Below, one piece after another: positions 41,901 through 50,632 of a stretch of 64,000 nucleotides of DNA. This DNA is from Lachnoanaerobaculum sanguinis (GTDB lineage Bacteria; Bacillota; Clostridia; Lachnospirales; Lachnospiraceae): contig NZ_BTHK01000005.1 of assembly GCF_033242365.1 (NCBI RefSeq), positions 1 through 64,000 on the forward strand, read 5' to 3'. The notes under the pieces are model-generated. The model made no database searches. It saw nothing but the letters and a program-made list of their open reading frames with translations, and was not told where the DNA came from. Made by a program: the position numbers and the translations under genes. Every line of letters starts with the position of its first letter. Within the stretch, counting starts at the first letter, position 1.

Positions 41901-42831
41901 ACAGGTGCTTGAGATTCACCTCTCACTTGCGGCAAAGGCGCTTGGCTTTAATGTGGCTACTCCTGTCTTTGACGGTGCAAACGAGAATGACATCATGGAT
42001 ATGCTTGAAGTTGCAAATGACTATGTAAACGGTGATTGGGATGACTTCGAGAATAAATATAAAGATGTGCTGGATCAGGGAGTTGTAGAATACCTCGGTT
42101 CACATCTTGAGAACAGAAAACTTTGGGAAGGTGTTCCTCTTTCAAGAGACGGTAAAGTAAGACTTCGTGACGGTAGAACAGGAGAGTACTTTGACAGCCC
42201 TGTTACAATAGGTCACATGCATTATTTGAAGCTCCACCATATGGTAGACGATAAGATTCATGCAAGATCTACAGGACCATACTCACTCGTTACTCAGCAG
42301 CCACTTGGCGGTAAAGCACAGTTCGGTGGACAGAGATTCGGAGAGATGGAGGTTTGGGCTCTTGAGGCTTATGGTGCATCATATACATTGCAGGAGATCC
42401 TGACAGTAAAATCCGATGATGTTACAGGACGTGTGAAGACATACGAGGCCGTTATCAAGGGCGAGAACATACCTGATGCAGGTATACCTGAGTCATTCAA
42501 GGTACTTTTAAAAGAGCTTCAGTCTTTGGGACTTGATATAAGTGTACTCGGAGAAGACGGAAGAGAAGTGGAACTTAAAGAGAATACGGAATATGCAGAT
42601 CTCAGCATTCACTCAATTATAGAGGGTGAGAGCAGACACCATGGAAGAGAAGATTTCAAGTCTGCAGGTTATAGTGAGCAGGAAGTAAAGGACGGCGAGT
42701 TTGTATCCGTTTCGGAAGATGCAGCCGATATGCAGAGTGCCGATGCTGACTATGATGGTGATATAGATTCGGGGGATGATTCCTCCTATAACGAAGATTC
42801 ATTTGATGACACAGATAATTTTGAAGAATAA
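38929..42831 (+). CDS. rpoB: RNA polymerase beta subunit
   Basis: The 1300-residue beta subunit is full length, from the start [20 protein letters not shown] to an acidic tail. The rifampicin region [20 protein letters not shown], then [20 protein letters not shown], shows the usual drug-sensitive residues (Q, D, H, S positions all wild type). [13 protein letters not shown] of the active centre and the C-terminal [24 protein letters not shown] are intact. The last 70 residues are an Asp/Ser-rich extension. GGGGTG before ATG 38929 is the ribosome site. Together with rpoC it forms the core enzyme with alpha. No rplJ/rplL precede it in this window, which is unusual for Firmicutes. Confidence 0.98.
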   Translation: [1300 protein letters not shown]

Positions 42832-42858
42832 TCTGAAAGTGGAGTGAATACTTATACA

Positions 42859-42881
42859 GCAGATGCCCTAAGGGCATCTGC
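42859..42881 (+). promoter_or_regulatory. Intercistronic hairpin between rpoB and rpoC
   Basis: GCAGATGCCC (42859-42868), TAA, GGGCATCTGC (42872-42881) is a perfect ten-pair hairpin. It is followed by A residues, not T, so it is not a plus-strand terminator. It is more likely an RNA processing or stability element tuning rpoC relative to rpoB. Confidence 0.7.
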
Positions 42882-42931
42882 AAAAATCAATGAAGTCGAT
42901 TTATCGTTTTATATAGAAGGGAGCAAATTTT

Positions 42932-45900
42932 ATGCCTGAAAACAATGATGCTTATCAGCCAATTTCTTTTGATGCAATTAAGATTGGTTTGGCTTCTCCT
43001 GAAAAAATACTGCAGTGGTCTCATGGTGAGGTTACAAAGCCTGAGACTATCAACTATAGGACATTAAAGCCTGAGAGAGACGGTCTTTTCTGTGAAAGAA
43101 TATTCGGACCGAGCAAGGACTGGGAATGTCACTGTGGTAAATATAAGAAAATCCGCTACAAAGGCACTGTCTGTGACAGATGTGGTGTAGAGGTAACAAA
43201 GTCCAGTGTACGTAGAGAGCGTATGGGTCATATCAAACTGGCTGCGCCTGTATCTCATATCTGGTACTTTAAAGGAATTCCTTCAAGAATGGGTCTTATC
43301 ATGGATATTGCACCTCGTATCTTGGAGAAAGTATTATACTTTGCATCATATATAGTATTGGACGGTGGAGACACTGCCCTCAACTATAAGCAGGTGCTTT
43401 CAGAAAGAGAGTATAGAGATGCAATCGACACCTATGGCTACGGTTCATTCAGAGCGGGTATGGGTGCAGAGAGCATTTTAGAAATATTAAGCAATATCGA
43501 TCTTGAAAAAGAGTCGGTAGAATTAAAAGAAGCGTTGGTAGATGCTACAGGACAAAAGAGAGCAAAGATTATAAAAAGACTTGATGTTGTAGAAGCTTTC
43601 AGAAGTTCCGGAAATAAGCCTGAGTGGATGATACTCACAAATGTACCTGTTATACCGCCTGATATCAGACCTATGGTACAGCTTGACGGTGGTAGATTCG
43701 CTACCAGTGATTTGAACGATCTTTACAGAAGAATTATAAACAGAAACAATCGTTTGGCAAGACTTTTGGAGCTTGGTGCTCCCGATATCATTATCAGAAA
43801 CGAGAAGAGAATGTTACAGGAAGCTGTAGATGCTCTTATAGATAACGGTAGAAGAGGAAGGCCTGTTACAGGTCCGGGAAACAGAGCGCTTAAGTCACTT
43901 TCAGATATGTTAAAGGGTAAGCAGGGACGTTTCCGTCAGAACCTTCTCGGAAAGCGTGTTGACTATTCGGGAAGATCTGTTATTGTAGTAGGACCTGAGC
44001 TTAAAATCTATCAGTGCGGTCTTCCAAAGGAGATGGCTATAGAGCTTTTTAAGCCTTTCGTAATGAAGGAGCTTGTAGAAAAGGGAACAGCTCATAATAT
44101 AAAATCTGCCAAGAAGATGGTTGAGAGAATGCAAAATGATGTATGGGATATCCTTGAGGAAGTTATCAAAGAGCATCCTGTAATGCTTAACAGAGCGCCT
44201 ACACTTCATAGACTCGGTATTCAGGCATTTGAGCCTGTACTTGTAGAGGGTAAGGCTATCAAGCTTCATCCGCTTGTATGTACTGCGTTTAATGCTGACT
44301 TTGACGGTGACCAGATGGCTGTCCATTTGCCGCTTTCAGTAGAGGCTCAGGCAGAATGCAGATTCCTTTTGCTTTCACCTAATAATCTTCTTAAGCCTTC
44401 AGACGGTGGACCTGTTGCCGTTCCTTCACAGGATATGGTTCTGGGAATCTATTATTTGACACAGGAAAGACCGGGAGCAAAGGGAGAAGGTAAGTTCTTT
44501 AAGAGTGTAAATGAGGCGATTCTTGCATATGACAACAAGATTGTTACATTGCATTCCAAGATCAAGGTCAGAATAAGCAAAAAGCTTGAAAATGGAGAAG
44601 TTATATCAGACACTGTTGAATCAACAGTGGGTAGACTTTTATTTAATGAAATAATACCTCAGGACCTCGGATTTGTAGACAGAAGTATTCCGGGTAATGA
44701 GTTAAAGCCTGAGATTGATTTCCTTGTAAAGAAAAAACAGTGTAAGCAGATCCTGGAGAAGGTTATCAATGTACACGGACTTTCAAGAACGGCTGAAGTG
44801 CTGGATGACATAAAGGCAATCGGATACAAGTATTCAACTATTGCATCTATGACTGTTTCTATTTCAGATATGACAGTACCTGAGAGTAAGCCTGAACTTA
44901 TAAAGAACGCGCAGGCTACAGTTGACAGAATTGCAAAGAACTATGCCCGTGGATTTATTACTGAAGAAGAGAGATACAAAGAAGTTATAAAGACTTGGGA
45001 TATGACAGATAAGCAGCTTACCAGAGACCTGCTTGACGGACTTGATGCATACAACAATATCTTTATGATGGCCGACTCCGGAGCGAGAGGTTCAGATAAG
45101 CAGATAAAGCAGCTTGCAGGTATGCGTGGTCTTATGGCGGATACAACAGGACATACTATCGAGCTTCCTATCAAGTCAAACTTCAGAGAGGGTCTTGACG
45201 TTTTGGAGTACTTTATCTCAGCTCACGGTGCCAGAAAAGGACTTTCAGATACTGCTCTTCGTACAGCCGATTCAGGATACCTTACAAGAAGACTTGTAGA
45301 CGTTTCACAGGACCTTATCGTTCGTGAAACGGATTGTTGCGAAGGCAAGGAAATTCCATTTATGGAAATCAAAGCATTCTCAGACGGTAAGGAAGTTATT
45401 GAGAGTCTTGAGGAGAGAATTACAGGAAGATATATTGCGGAGACTATAACAGATCCTGATACGGGAGAAGTTGTAGTTAAGGCAAATCATATGTGTACTC
45501 CAAAGAGAGCCGCTGCGGTAATGAAGGTACTTGAGAAGCTTGGAAGAGACAGCGTAAAGATAAGAACTATACTTTCATGTAAATCACATACAGGCATCTG
45601 TGCTAAGTGCTATGGTGCAAACATGGCTACAGGTCAGGCTGTACAGGTAGGTGAGGCGGTAGGTATTATTGCCGCTCAGTCAATAGGTGAGCCGGGTACA
45701 CAGCTTACTATGCGTACTTTCCATACAGGAGGTGTTGCCGGTGGAGATATCACACAGGGTCTTCCCAGAGTCGAGGAGCTTTTCGAGGCAAGAAAACCTA
45801 AGGGACTTGCAATCATCACAGAATTCGGTGGTGTTGTAGAACTTAAGGATACCAAGAAAAAGCGTGAGATCATTGTTACAAACAATGAAACAGGTGAATC

Positions 45901-46672
45901 AAAGACATATTTGATTCCGTACGGCTCAAGAATAAAGGTTGGAAACGGAGACGTTTTGGAGGCCGGTGACGAGCTTACAGAAGGTAGTGTAAACCCACAT
46001 GATATACTTAAGATAAAAGGTGTTCGTGCGGTTCAGGACTACATGCTTCGTGAAGTTCAAAGAGTTTACAGACTTCAGGGTGTTGAGATCAACGATAAGC
46101 ATATAGAGGTTATCGTTCGTCAGATGCTTAAGAAGGTAAGAATAGAAGAAAACAATGATGCAGATGTACTTCCGGGAAATTCAATGGATGTTCTGGATTA
46201 CAATGATATGAATGAAAAGCTTATTGAAGAAGGAAAGACTCCTGCAGAAGGTAAGCAGGTAATGCTCGGTATTACAAAGGCATCTCTTGCTACAGATTCA
46301 TTCCTTTCAGCGGCATCATTCCAGGAGACTACAAAGGTTCTTACAGAAGCCGCTATCAACGGTAAAGTGGATCACCTTATAGGACTTAAGGAGAATGTAC
46401 TTATAGGTAAGCTGATACCTGCAGGTACAGGTATGAAGAGATACAGAAGTGTAACTCTGAATACAGACGAATTCATCGGAGATGATGATGAAATTATCTT
46501 AAGTGAGGACGATCCTGCACTTCTTGATATCAAAGAAGAGCTGATAGCTGATGCAAAGGAAGCTTTGGAGTCGGAAGAAAAGGCTCTTGAGATGGAGAAT
46601 GCTGAAGAGATTACAGAAGAAGAAGATAGCATTGAGGCTGAAGAAGCGGATGCTTCCAATGATGAAGAATAA
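42932..46672 (+). CDS. rpoC: RNA polymerase beta' subunit
   Basis: A 1246-residue beta' subunit. The N-terminal zinc ribbon is CHCGKYKKIRYKGTVCDRCG (about 70-90). The catalytic magnesium loop is NADFDGDQMAVH (about 450). The bridge helix and trigger loop region follow (GARGSDKQIKQLAGMRGLM, GEPGTQLTMRTFHTGG), as does the second zinc site formed by CCEGKE and CKSHTGICAKC. GAAGGGAG about eight bases before ATG 42932 is the ribosome site. The C-terminus ends in a Glu/Asp-rich tail of about 40 residues. It is co-transcribed with rpoB, and a terminator follows directly, so rpsL and rpsG are not part of this operon. Confidence 0.98.
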   Translation: MPENNDAYQPISFDAIKIGLASPEKILQWSHGEVTKPETINYRTLKPERDGLFCERIFGPSKDWECHCGKYKKIRYKGTVCDRCGVEVTKSSVRRERMGHIKLAAPVSHIWYFKGIPSRMGLIMDIAPRILEKVLYFASYIVLDGGDTALNYKQVLSEREYRDAIDTYGYGSFRAGMGAESILEILSNIDLEKESVELKEALVDATGQKRAKIIKRLDVVEAFRSSGNKPEWMILTNVPVIPPDIRPMVQLDGGRFATSDLNDLYRRIINRNNRLARLLELGAPDIIIRNEKRMLQEAVDALIDNGRRGRPVTGPGNRALKSLSDMLKGKQGRFRQNLLGKRVDYSGRSVIVVGPELKIYQCGLPKEMAIELFKPFVMKELVEKGTAHNIKSAKKMVERMQNDVWDILEEVIKEHPVMLNRAPTLHRLGIQAFEPVLVEGKAIKLHPLVCTAFNADFDGDQMAVHLPLSVEAQAECRFLLLSPNNLLKPSDGGPVAVPSQDMVLGIYYLTQERPGAKGEGKFFKSVNEAILAYDNKIVTLHSKIKVRISKKLENGEVISDTVESTVGRLLFNEIIPQDLGFVDRSIPGNELKPEIDFLVKKKQCKQILEKVINVHGLSRTAEVLDDIKAIGYKYSTIASMTVSISDMTVPESKPELIKNAQATVDRIAKNYARGFITEEERYKEVIKTWDMTDKQLTRDLLDGLDAYNNIFMMADSGARGSDKQIKQLAGMRGLMADTTGHTIELPIKSNFREGLDVLEYFISAHGARKGLSDTALRTADSGYLTRRLVDVSQDLIVRETDCCEGKEIPFMEIKAFSDGKEVIESLEERITGRYIAETITDPDTGEVVVKANHMCTPKRAAAVMKVLEKLGRDSVKIRTILSCKSHTGICAKCYGANMATGQAVQVGEAVGIIAAQSIGEPGTQLTMRTFHTGGVAGGDITQGLPRVEELFEARKPKGLAIITEFGGVVELKDTKKKREIIVTNNETGESKTYLIPYGSRIKVGNGDVLEAGDELTEGSVNPHDILKIKGVRAVQDYMLREVQRVYRLQGVEINDKHIEVIVRQMLKKVRIEENNDADVLPGNSMDVLDYNDMNEKLIEEGKTPAEGKQVMLGITKASLATDSFLSAASFQETTKVLTEAAINGKVDHLIGLKENVLIGKLIPAGTGMKRYRSVTLNTDEFIGDDDEIILSEDDPALLDIKEELIADAKEALESEEKALEMENAEEITEEEDSIEAEEADASNDEE

Positions 46673-46682
46673 AGATAGAAGG

Positions 46683-46711
46683 GAGACTGCCGGTGTGGCG
46701 GTCTCTTTTTT
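46683..46711 (+). terminator. Terminator of the rpoBC operon
   Basis: GAGACTGCC (46683-46691) pairs with GGCGGTCTC (46697-46705) and is followed by six T residues. Confidence 0.92.
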
Positions 46712-46886
46712 GGTTCTTTGTTGTCATACTTTAAGTTCCCGAAGGACGATTTAAGAATATTGTTATTGAAAAATATTTATATTCATCATAAAATAAAGCC
46801 AAGTGAATGACTTTTATTTTATTTCTATGTTAATTTTATCTAATCAATTTCTATGAAATCTAATCAGTCGCATTAATGGAGGTCGT

Positions 46887-47810
46887 ATGAAAGGCAACAA
46901 AGAAAAAGATATTACACAAAAGACACTTGAAAGGTATAATGATGTATTCGCAGATATTATAAATGTGTTACTGTTTAACGGTGAGAGAGTGGTAACGGAA
47001 GACAGCTTGACAGATGCACTGCCGGGAAGTACTTTAAAGATGGACGGCAGGATAAGGACGCAGTATAGGGATATTGCAAAATATTGGCATAACAGTAAGA
47101 TAAAATTATCAATGTTCGGATTGGAGAACCAGACAAAACCGGAAAAGAGAATGCCGCTTAGAGTATTTGGATATGACGGAACGGAGTATGTCAAACAGGC
47201 CAAAAAAGAGAATAACAAAGAAGTACTTTATCCTGTGATTACATTGGTATTATATTTCGGGTATAATAGTAGATGGAATCAGCCAAAGAGCTTATTTGAA
47301 CTTTTAGAGATAGATGAAAGGATCAAACCATATGTTAATGATTTCAAAATAAATATATTTGAAATAGCATATCTTGACAGAGAAAAGATAGATATGTTCA
47401 AAAGTGATTTTCGGATACTGGCCGACTATTTGTATCAGATGCGTGTAAATAAAAACTATACAGCCGGTGATACGGTAATTGAACATGTGGATGAACTGTT
47501 AATGCTGATGTCTGCGATGACGAATGATTACAGATTTGAAGAGACAATAAACGAGGTGAAAGGAAAGGAGCATGTAACTATGTGTGAGGTACTTGACAGG
47601 GTAGAAGCAAGAGGAATAGAAAAGGGAATAGCAAAAGGAAGAGAAGAAGGCATTAAAGAGGGCATTAAGGAAGGCATTAAAAAGGGAATTAAAGAGGGTA
47701 CTGTAAATGTACTTATTTCTCTGGTAAAGGACGGAATTCTAAGCATTTCGGATGCGGCAAAAAGAGCCGATATGAGTGTCGCAGAATTTAAAAAGTATAC
47801 AGACAGGTAA
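46887..47810 (+). CDS. Rpn-family PD-(D/E)XK nuclease/transposase-like protein
   Basis: The 307-residue protein fits the Rpn/PF04754-type family abundant in Lachnospiraceae. An N-terminal nuclease-like domain (about 15-115) carries an acidic residue in the YNDVFADIIN helix and the E-x-Q form of the motif in FGLENQT. A helical middle follows. A Gly-Ile-Lys-Glu repeat region (about 242-272, GIKEGIKEGIKKGIKEG) comes next, then a short helical C-terminus. Rpn proteins of E. coli are DNA nucleases that promote recombination and have been linked to phage defence. GGAGG before the ATG supports the start. It stands alone after rpoC. Confidence 0.78.
   Translation: MKGNKEKDITQKTLERYNDVFADIINVLLFNGERVVTEDSLTDALPGSTLKMDGRIRTQYRDIAKYWHNSKIKLSMFGLENQTKPEKRMPLRVFGYDGTEYVKQAKKENNKEVLYPVITLVLYFGYNSRWNQPKSLFELLEIDERIKPYVNDFKINIFEIAYLDREKIDMFKSDFRILADYLYQMRVNKNYTAGDTVIEHVDELLMLMSAMTNDYRFEETINEVKGKEHVTMCEVLDRVEARGIEKGIAKGREEGIKEGIKEGIKKGIKEGTVNVLISLVKDGILSISDAAKRADMSVAEFKKYTDR
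47637..47698 (+). repeat. 12-base tandem repeats in the Rpn-type gene
   Basis: Units of the GGCATTAAAGAG kind repeat about five times in frame and encode GIKEG-like peptides. Their number could change by slippage without shifting the frame. Confidence 0.8.
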
Positions 47811-47846
47811 AAATAAATACATAGAAAATGGCTCAATATTATGTTA

Positions 47847-47887
47847 CACTTCATATGAAACAGTTTTCATATGGAGTGCTTGTTTTT
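47847..47887 (+). terminator. Terminator after the Rpn-type gene
   Basis: CACTTCATATGAAA (47847-47860) pairs with TTTCATATGGAGTG (47865-47878) with one G-U, followed by a T-rich run. Confidence 0.85.
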
Positions 47888-47947
47888 GGGGGAAGATTAG
47901 TATAAAAACTAAAAATAAGTAAAGTTAAGTATATGAGGTGAATACTT

Positions 47948-48871
47948 ATGCAAGAGTTTAAAAATTGGAAGCCACCGGTACTGCCTAAGGAGATAGAGCA
48001 GGCTGATGTACCGGGAAGTAAGGTTGTTATAACAGAGTATCATATTGACAGAGCAGGCAGGATTTTCCCTGATTTGCTTGATGAGATTGAAAAAGTTAAG
48101 AGTAAAAACGGTAACGGAAAGGTTGTTGTATCCGTATCAGGTTGTTCAGGTGTTGGAAAATCAGGAATAGCCGCAGTGCTTTCGTATTATTTAAATGATA
48201 TAGGAATAGGAAGCTATATTTTGGGTGGAGACAATTATCCGCGAAGAATCCCTGAGTACAATGATGCAGAGCGCCTACATATTTTTAGAGAAGGCGGATT
48301 AAAAGGTCTGGTAAAGGACGGAGAGTACAATAAAGAACGTTTTCAAACAGTTCATAAGCTGCAAGAAGAGGGTAATGATGCAGATCCTGAAAATATAAAA
48401 AAATATCCATGGTACAAGTCATATATAAACGGTGGACGTAATGCACTTAAGGAGTACCTCGGTACTGGCAATGAGCTTGCATTTAAGGAAGTTGAGGATG
48501 TTGTTGACCAATTTAAATCAGGAGCGGAAAAAATCTGGTTAAAGAGAATGGGAAGAAGCAATACACAGATATGGTATGATGATGTGGATTTTAAAAATGT
48601 GGGTGTTCTTTTAATTGAATGGACACATGGAAACAGTGATTGCTTCAATGGAGTCGATATTCCGATACTCATACACAATACTCCGGCAGAAACTTTGAAA
48701 TACAGACTTTTAAGGAATCGTGACTGCGGAATTGACAGTCCGTTTACAACCATGGTACTTGATATAGAGCAGGAATCACTGATAAATCAGGCACATAAGG
48801 CAAAGATAATTATTACTCCAAGCGGTGACAGACTAAGCTATGAAGAATATTGTAAATATATAGGAATGTAG
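47948..48871 (+). CDS. P-loop kinase-like protein of the sugar island
   Basis: A 307-residue protein with a clear Walker A GCSGVGKSG (near residue 65) and a kinase-like core. GGDNYPRRIPEYNDAERLHIF follows (DNY as in uridine kinase or phosphoribulokinase-type lids), and LLIEWTHG looks like the Walker B strand. It resembles the uridine-kinase/pantothenate-kinase superfamily, but the insert and C-terminus do not fit a named family I know. The next gene, nine bases on, encodes a GH13 phosphorylase, so I infer that it phosphorylates the sugar or the acid released by it. It may be the missing kinase of a disaccharide-type pathway. GGTG before ATG 47948 supports the start. Confidence 0.65.
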   Translation: MQEFKNWKPPVLPKEIEQADVPGSKVVITEYHIDRAGRIFPDLLDEIEKVKSKNGNGKVVVSVSGCSGVGKSGIAAVLSYYLNDIGIGSYILGGDNYPRRIPEYNDAERLHIFREGGLKGLVKDGEYNKERFQTVHKLQEEGNDADPENIKKYPWYKSYINGGRNALKEYLGTGNELAFKEVEDVVDQFKSGAEKIWLKRMGRSNTQIWYDDVDFKNVGVLLIEWTHGNSDCFNGVDIPILIHNTPAETLKYRLLRNRDCGIDSPFTTMVLDIEQESLINQAHKAKIIITPSGDRLSYEEYCKYIGM

Positions 48872-48880
48872 GTGGGTAGT

Positions 48881-50590
48881 GTGAATAAAAATAATAACGG
48901 TCCGATGCTTAATGCATATCCGGACAGTCTTGGTGGGAACTTAAGTGATATTGCAAATTTCCTCAGTAAAAATGAATTAAAGGATGTATTTTCATCTTTT
49001 TATATACTGCCAAGTCTCTTCCATACAGATCTCGACAGAGGTTTTTCAGTAATTGATTATTCTTTAAATGAGCTTTTTGCAAAAAAAGAGGATTTGGAAA
49101 AGCTTGATGAGCTTGGAGTTGATTTAAAGCTTGATTTTATACTGAATCATGCTTCGGTGCTTTCCAAACAGTTTCAGGATATTATAAAAAACGGTGAGAA
49201 GTCAGAGTACAGAGATTTTTTCATTGATTGGAATAAATTTTGGGATGGCTGCGGCGAGATGACTGAGTCAGGTTATATACAGCCAAAACATGAGCTTATA
49301 AAGGATATGTTCTTTAGAAAACCGGGCCTGCCGATACTGATGGTTAGATTTCCTGATGGAAAAGAAGTTCCTTATTGGAATACATTTTATCAGGAAGTAA
49401 GATATCCGACTTTGGATGCTGTGGATATCAGAAATATTACAGGAGTACAGTACGGTATAGCGGACGGATTGGCAAATCTATTAAATAAGGGGCTTTGTGA
49501 GGGTAAATCACCTGAAAAAATTTTAAACGAGTCAAATATCTACAGCAATAAACTTAGTGATGATCAAAAGAAAGAACTTTGTGAGAAGCTGGAGTGTGAG
49601 AGAAAATATCTTGGACAGATGGATCTTAATATAAAATCTCCTCTTGTTTGGGAGTTTTATGATAATACTTTAAGGACATTGGCAGATTACGGTGCCAAGA
49701 TAGTCAGACTGGATGCTTTTGCCTATGCTCCGAAAGAGGTAGGTGAGAAGAATTTCTTAAATGAGCCTGCAACCTGGGATGTACTTACAAAGGTGAGAGA
49801 ATTGGCTGATAAATACAATGTGAGACTACTACCTGAGATTCACGCAAGTTATGAGGAGAAAATCTATGAGAAGATAGCAAATAAGGGTTATATGACTTAT
49901 GATTTCTTCCTTCCGGGACTTATTATAGATGCTTTTGAACAGCAATCAGGCGAAGTCTTAAAAAAATGGGCGGATGAGCTTGTAGAAAAGAAGATACAAG
50001 TCGTAAATATGCTCGGCTGCCATGACGGAATACCTCTACTTGATTTAAAGGGACTTATCAGTGAGGAAAGGATTCAATCCGTCATAGATACAGTTGTAAA
50101 ACGAGGCGGATATGTAAAGGATCTGCACGGCCAAAAGAATGTATATTATCAGGTAAATGCAACTTACTACAGTGCACTGGGTGAAGAGGATAAGAGAATG
50201 CTTCTTGCCAGAGCTATTCAAATCTTTATGCCGGGAAAGCCACAAGTGTGGTATTTAGATCTTTTTGCAGGAAAGAATGATCACGAAGCGGTAAAGAGAG
50301 CGGGAGCCGGAGGACATAAGGAAATCAACCGTACAAATCTGACTACTAAAGAGATGGAAGCCGGATTACAAAGAGATATCGTCTTAAAGCAGCTTGAAAT
50401 GCTTAGATTCCGCCATACATTCCCTGTATTTTCAAATGAGAGTGAATTTACTATGAAATGCAGTGAAAGTAAGATTCTTATGGAATGGAAGAATAAAGAG
50501 GAAAGAGCGGTACTAAAAGCCGATCTATCAGACTTTAATTTTGATATTCTTGCGGAAAAAAACGGTGAGAAAATTTATCAATATAAATAA
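48881..50590 (+). CDS. GH13 subfamily-18 sugar phosphorylase (sucrose-phosphorylase-like)
   Basis: The 569-residue protein belongs to the GH13 alpha-amylase family. The early region includes GNLSDIANFL. Catalytic nucleophile D is in VRLDAFAYAPK, the acid/base E in LLPEIHASYEE, and the transition-state D in CHDGIPLLD, all typical of sucrose phosphorylase relatives. Subfamily 18 enzymes phosphorolyse sucrose, sucrose 6'-phosphate, glucosylglycerol or glucosylglycerate to glucose 1-phosphate. Which one is not decided by eye. I use GTG 48881 with AGGTGG five bases before it; GTG 48872 overlaps that site. A P-loop kinase precedes it and an ABC importer converges on it. Confidence 0.88.
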   Translation: MNKNNNGPMLNAYPDSLGGNLSDIANFLSKNELKDVFSSFYILPSLFHTDLDRGFSVIDYSLNELFAKKEDLEKLDELGVDLKLDFILNHASVLSKQFQDIIKNGEKSEYRDFFIDWNKFWDGCGEMTESGYIQPKHELIKDMFFRKPGLPILMVRFPDGKEVPYWNTFYQEVRYPTLDAVDIRNITGVQYGIADGLANLLNKGLCEGKSPEKILNESNIYSNKLSDDQKKELCEKLECERKYLGQMDLNIKSPLVWEFYDNTLRTLADYGAKIVRLDAFAYAPKEVGEKNFLNEPATWDVLTKVRELADKYNVRLLPEIHASYEEKIYEKIANKGYMTYDFFLPGLIIDAFEQQSGEVLKKWADELVEKKIQVVNMLGCHDGIPLLDLKGLISEERIQSVIDTVVKRGGYVKDLHGQKNVYYQVNATYYSALGEEDKRMLLARAIQIFMPGKPQVWYLDLFAGKNDHEAVKRAGAGGHKEINRTNLTTKEMEAGLQRDIVLKQLEMLRFRHTFPVFSNESEFTMKCSESKILMEWKNKEERAVLKADLSDFNFDILAEKNGEKIYQYK

Positions 50591-50593
50591 TAT

Positions 50594-50632
50594 AAAAAGA
50601 GTAAAACCCCATATTAAGGTTTTACTCTTTTT
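50594..50632. terminator. Bidirectional terminator between convergent sugar genes
   Basis: AAAAAGAGTAAAACC (50594-50608) and GGTTTTACTCTTTTT (50618-50632) form a perfect 15-pair hairpin with A and T runs on both sides. It serves the GH13 gene and the permease gene on the other strand. Confidence 0.95.
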
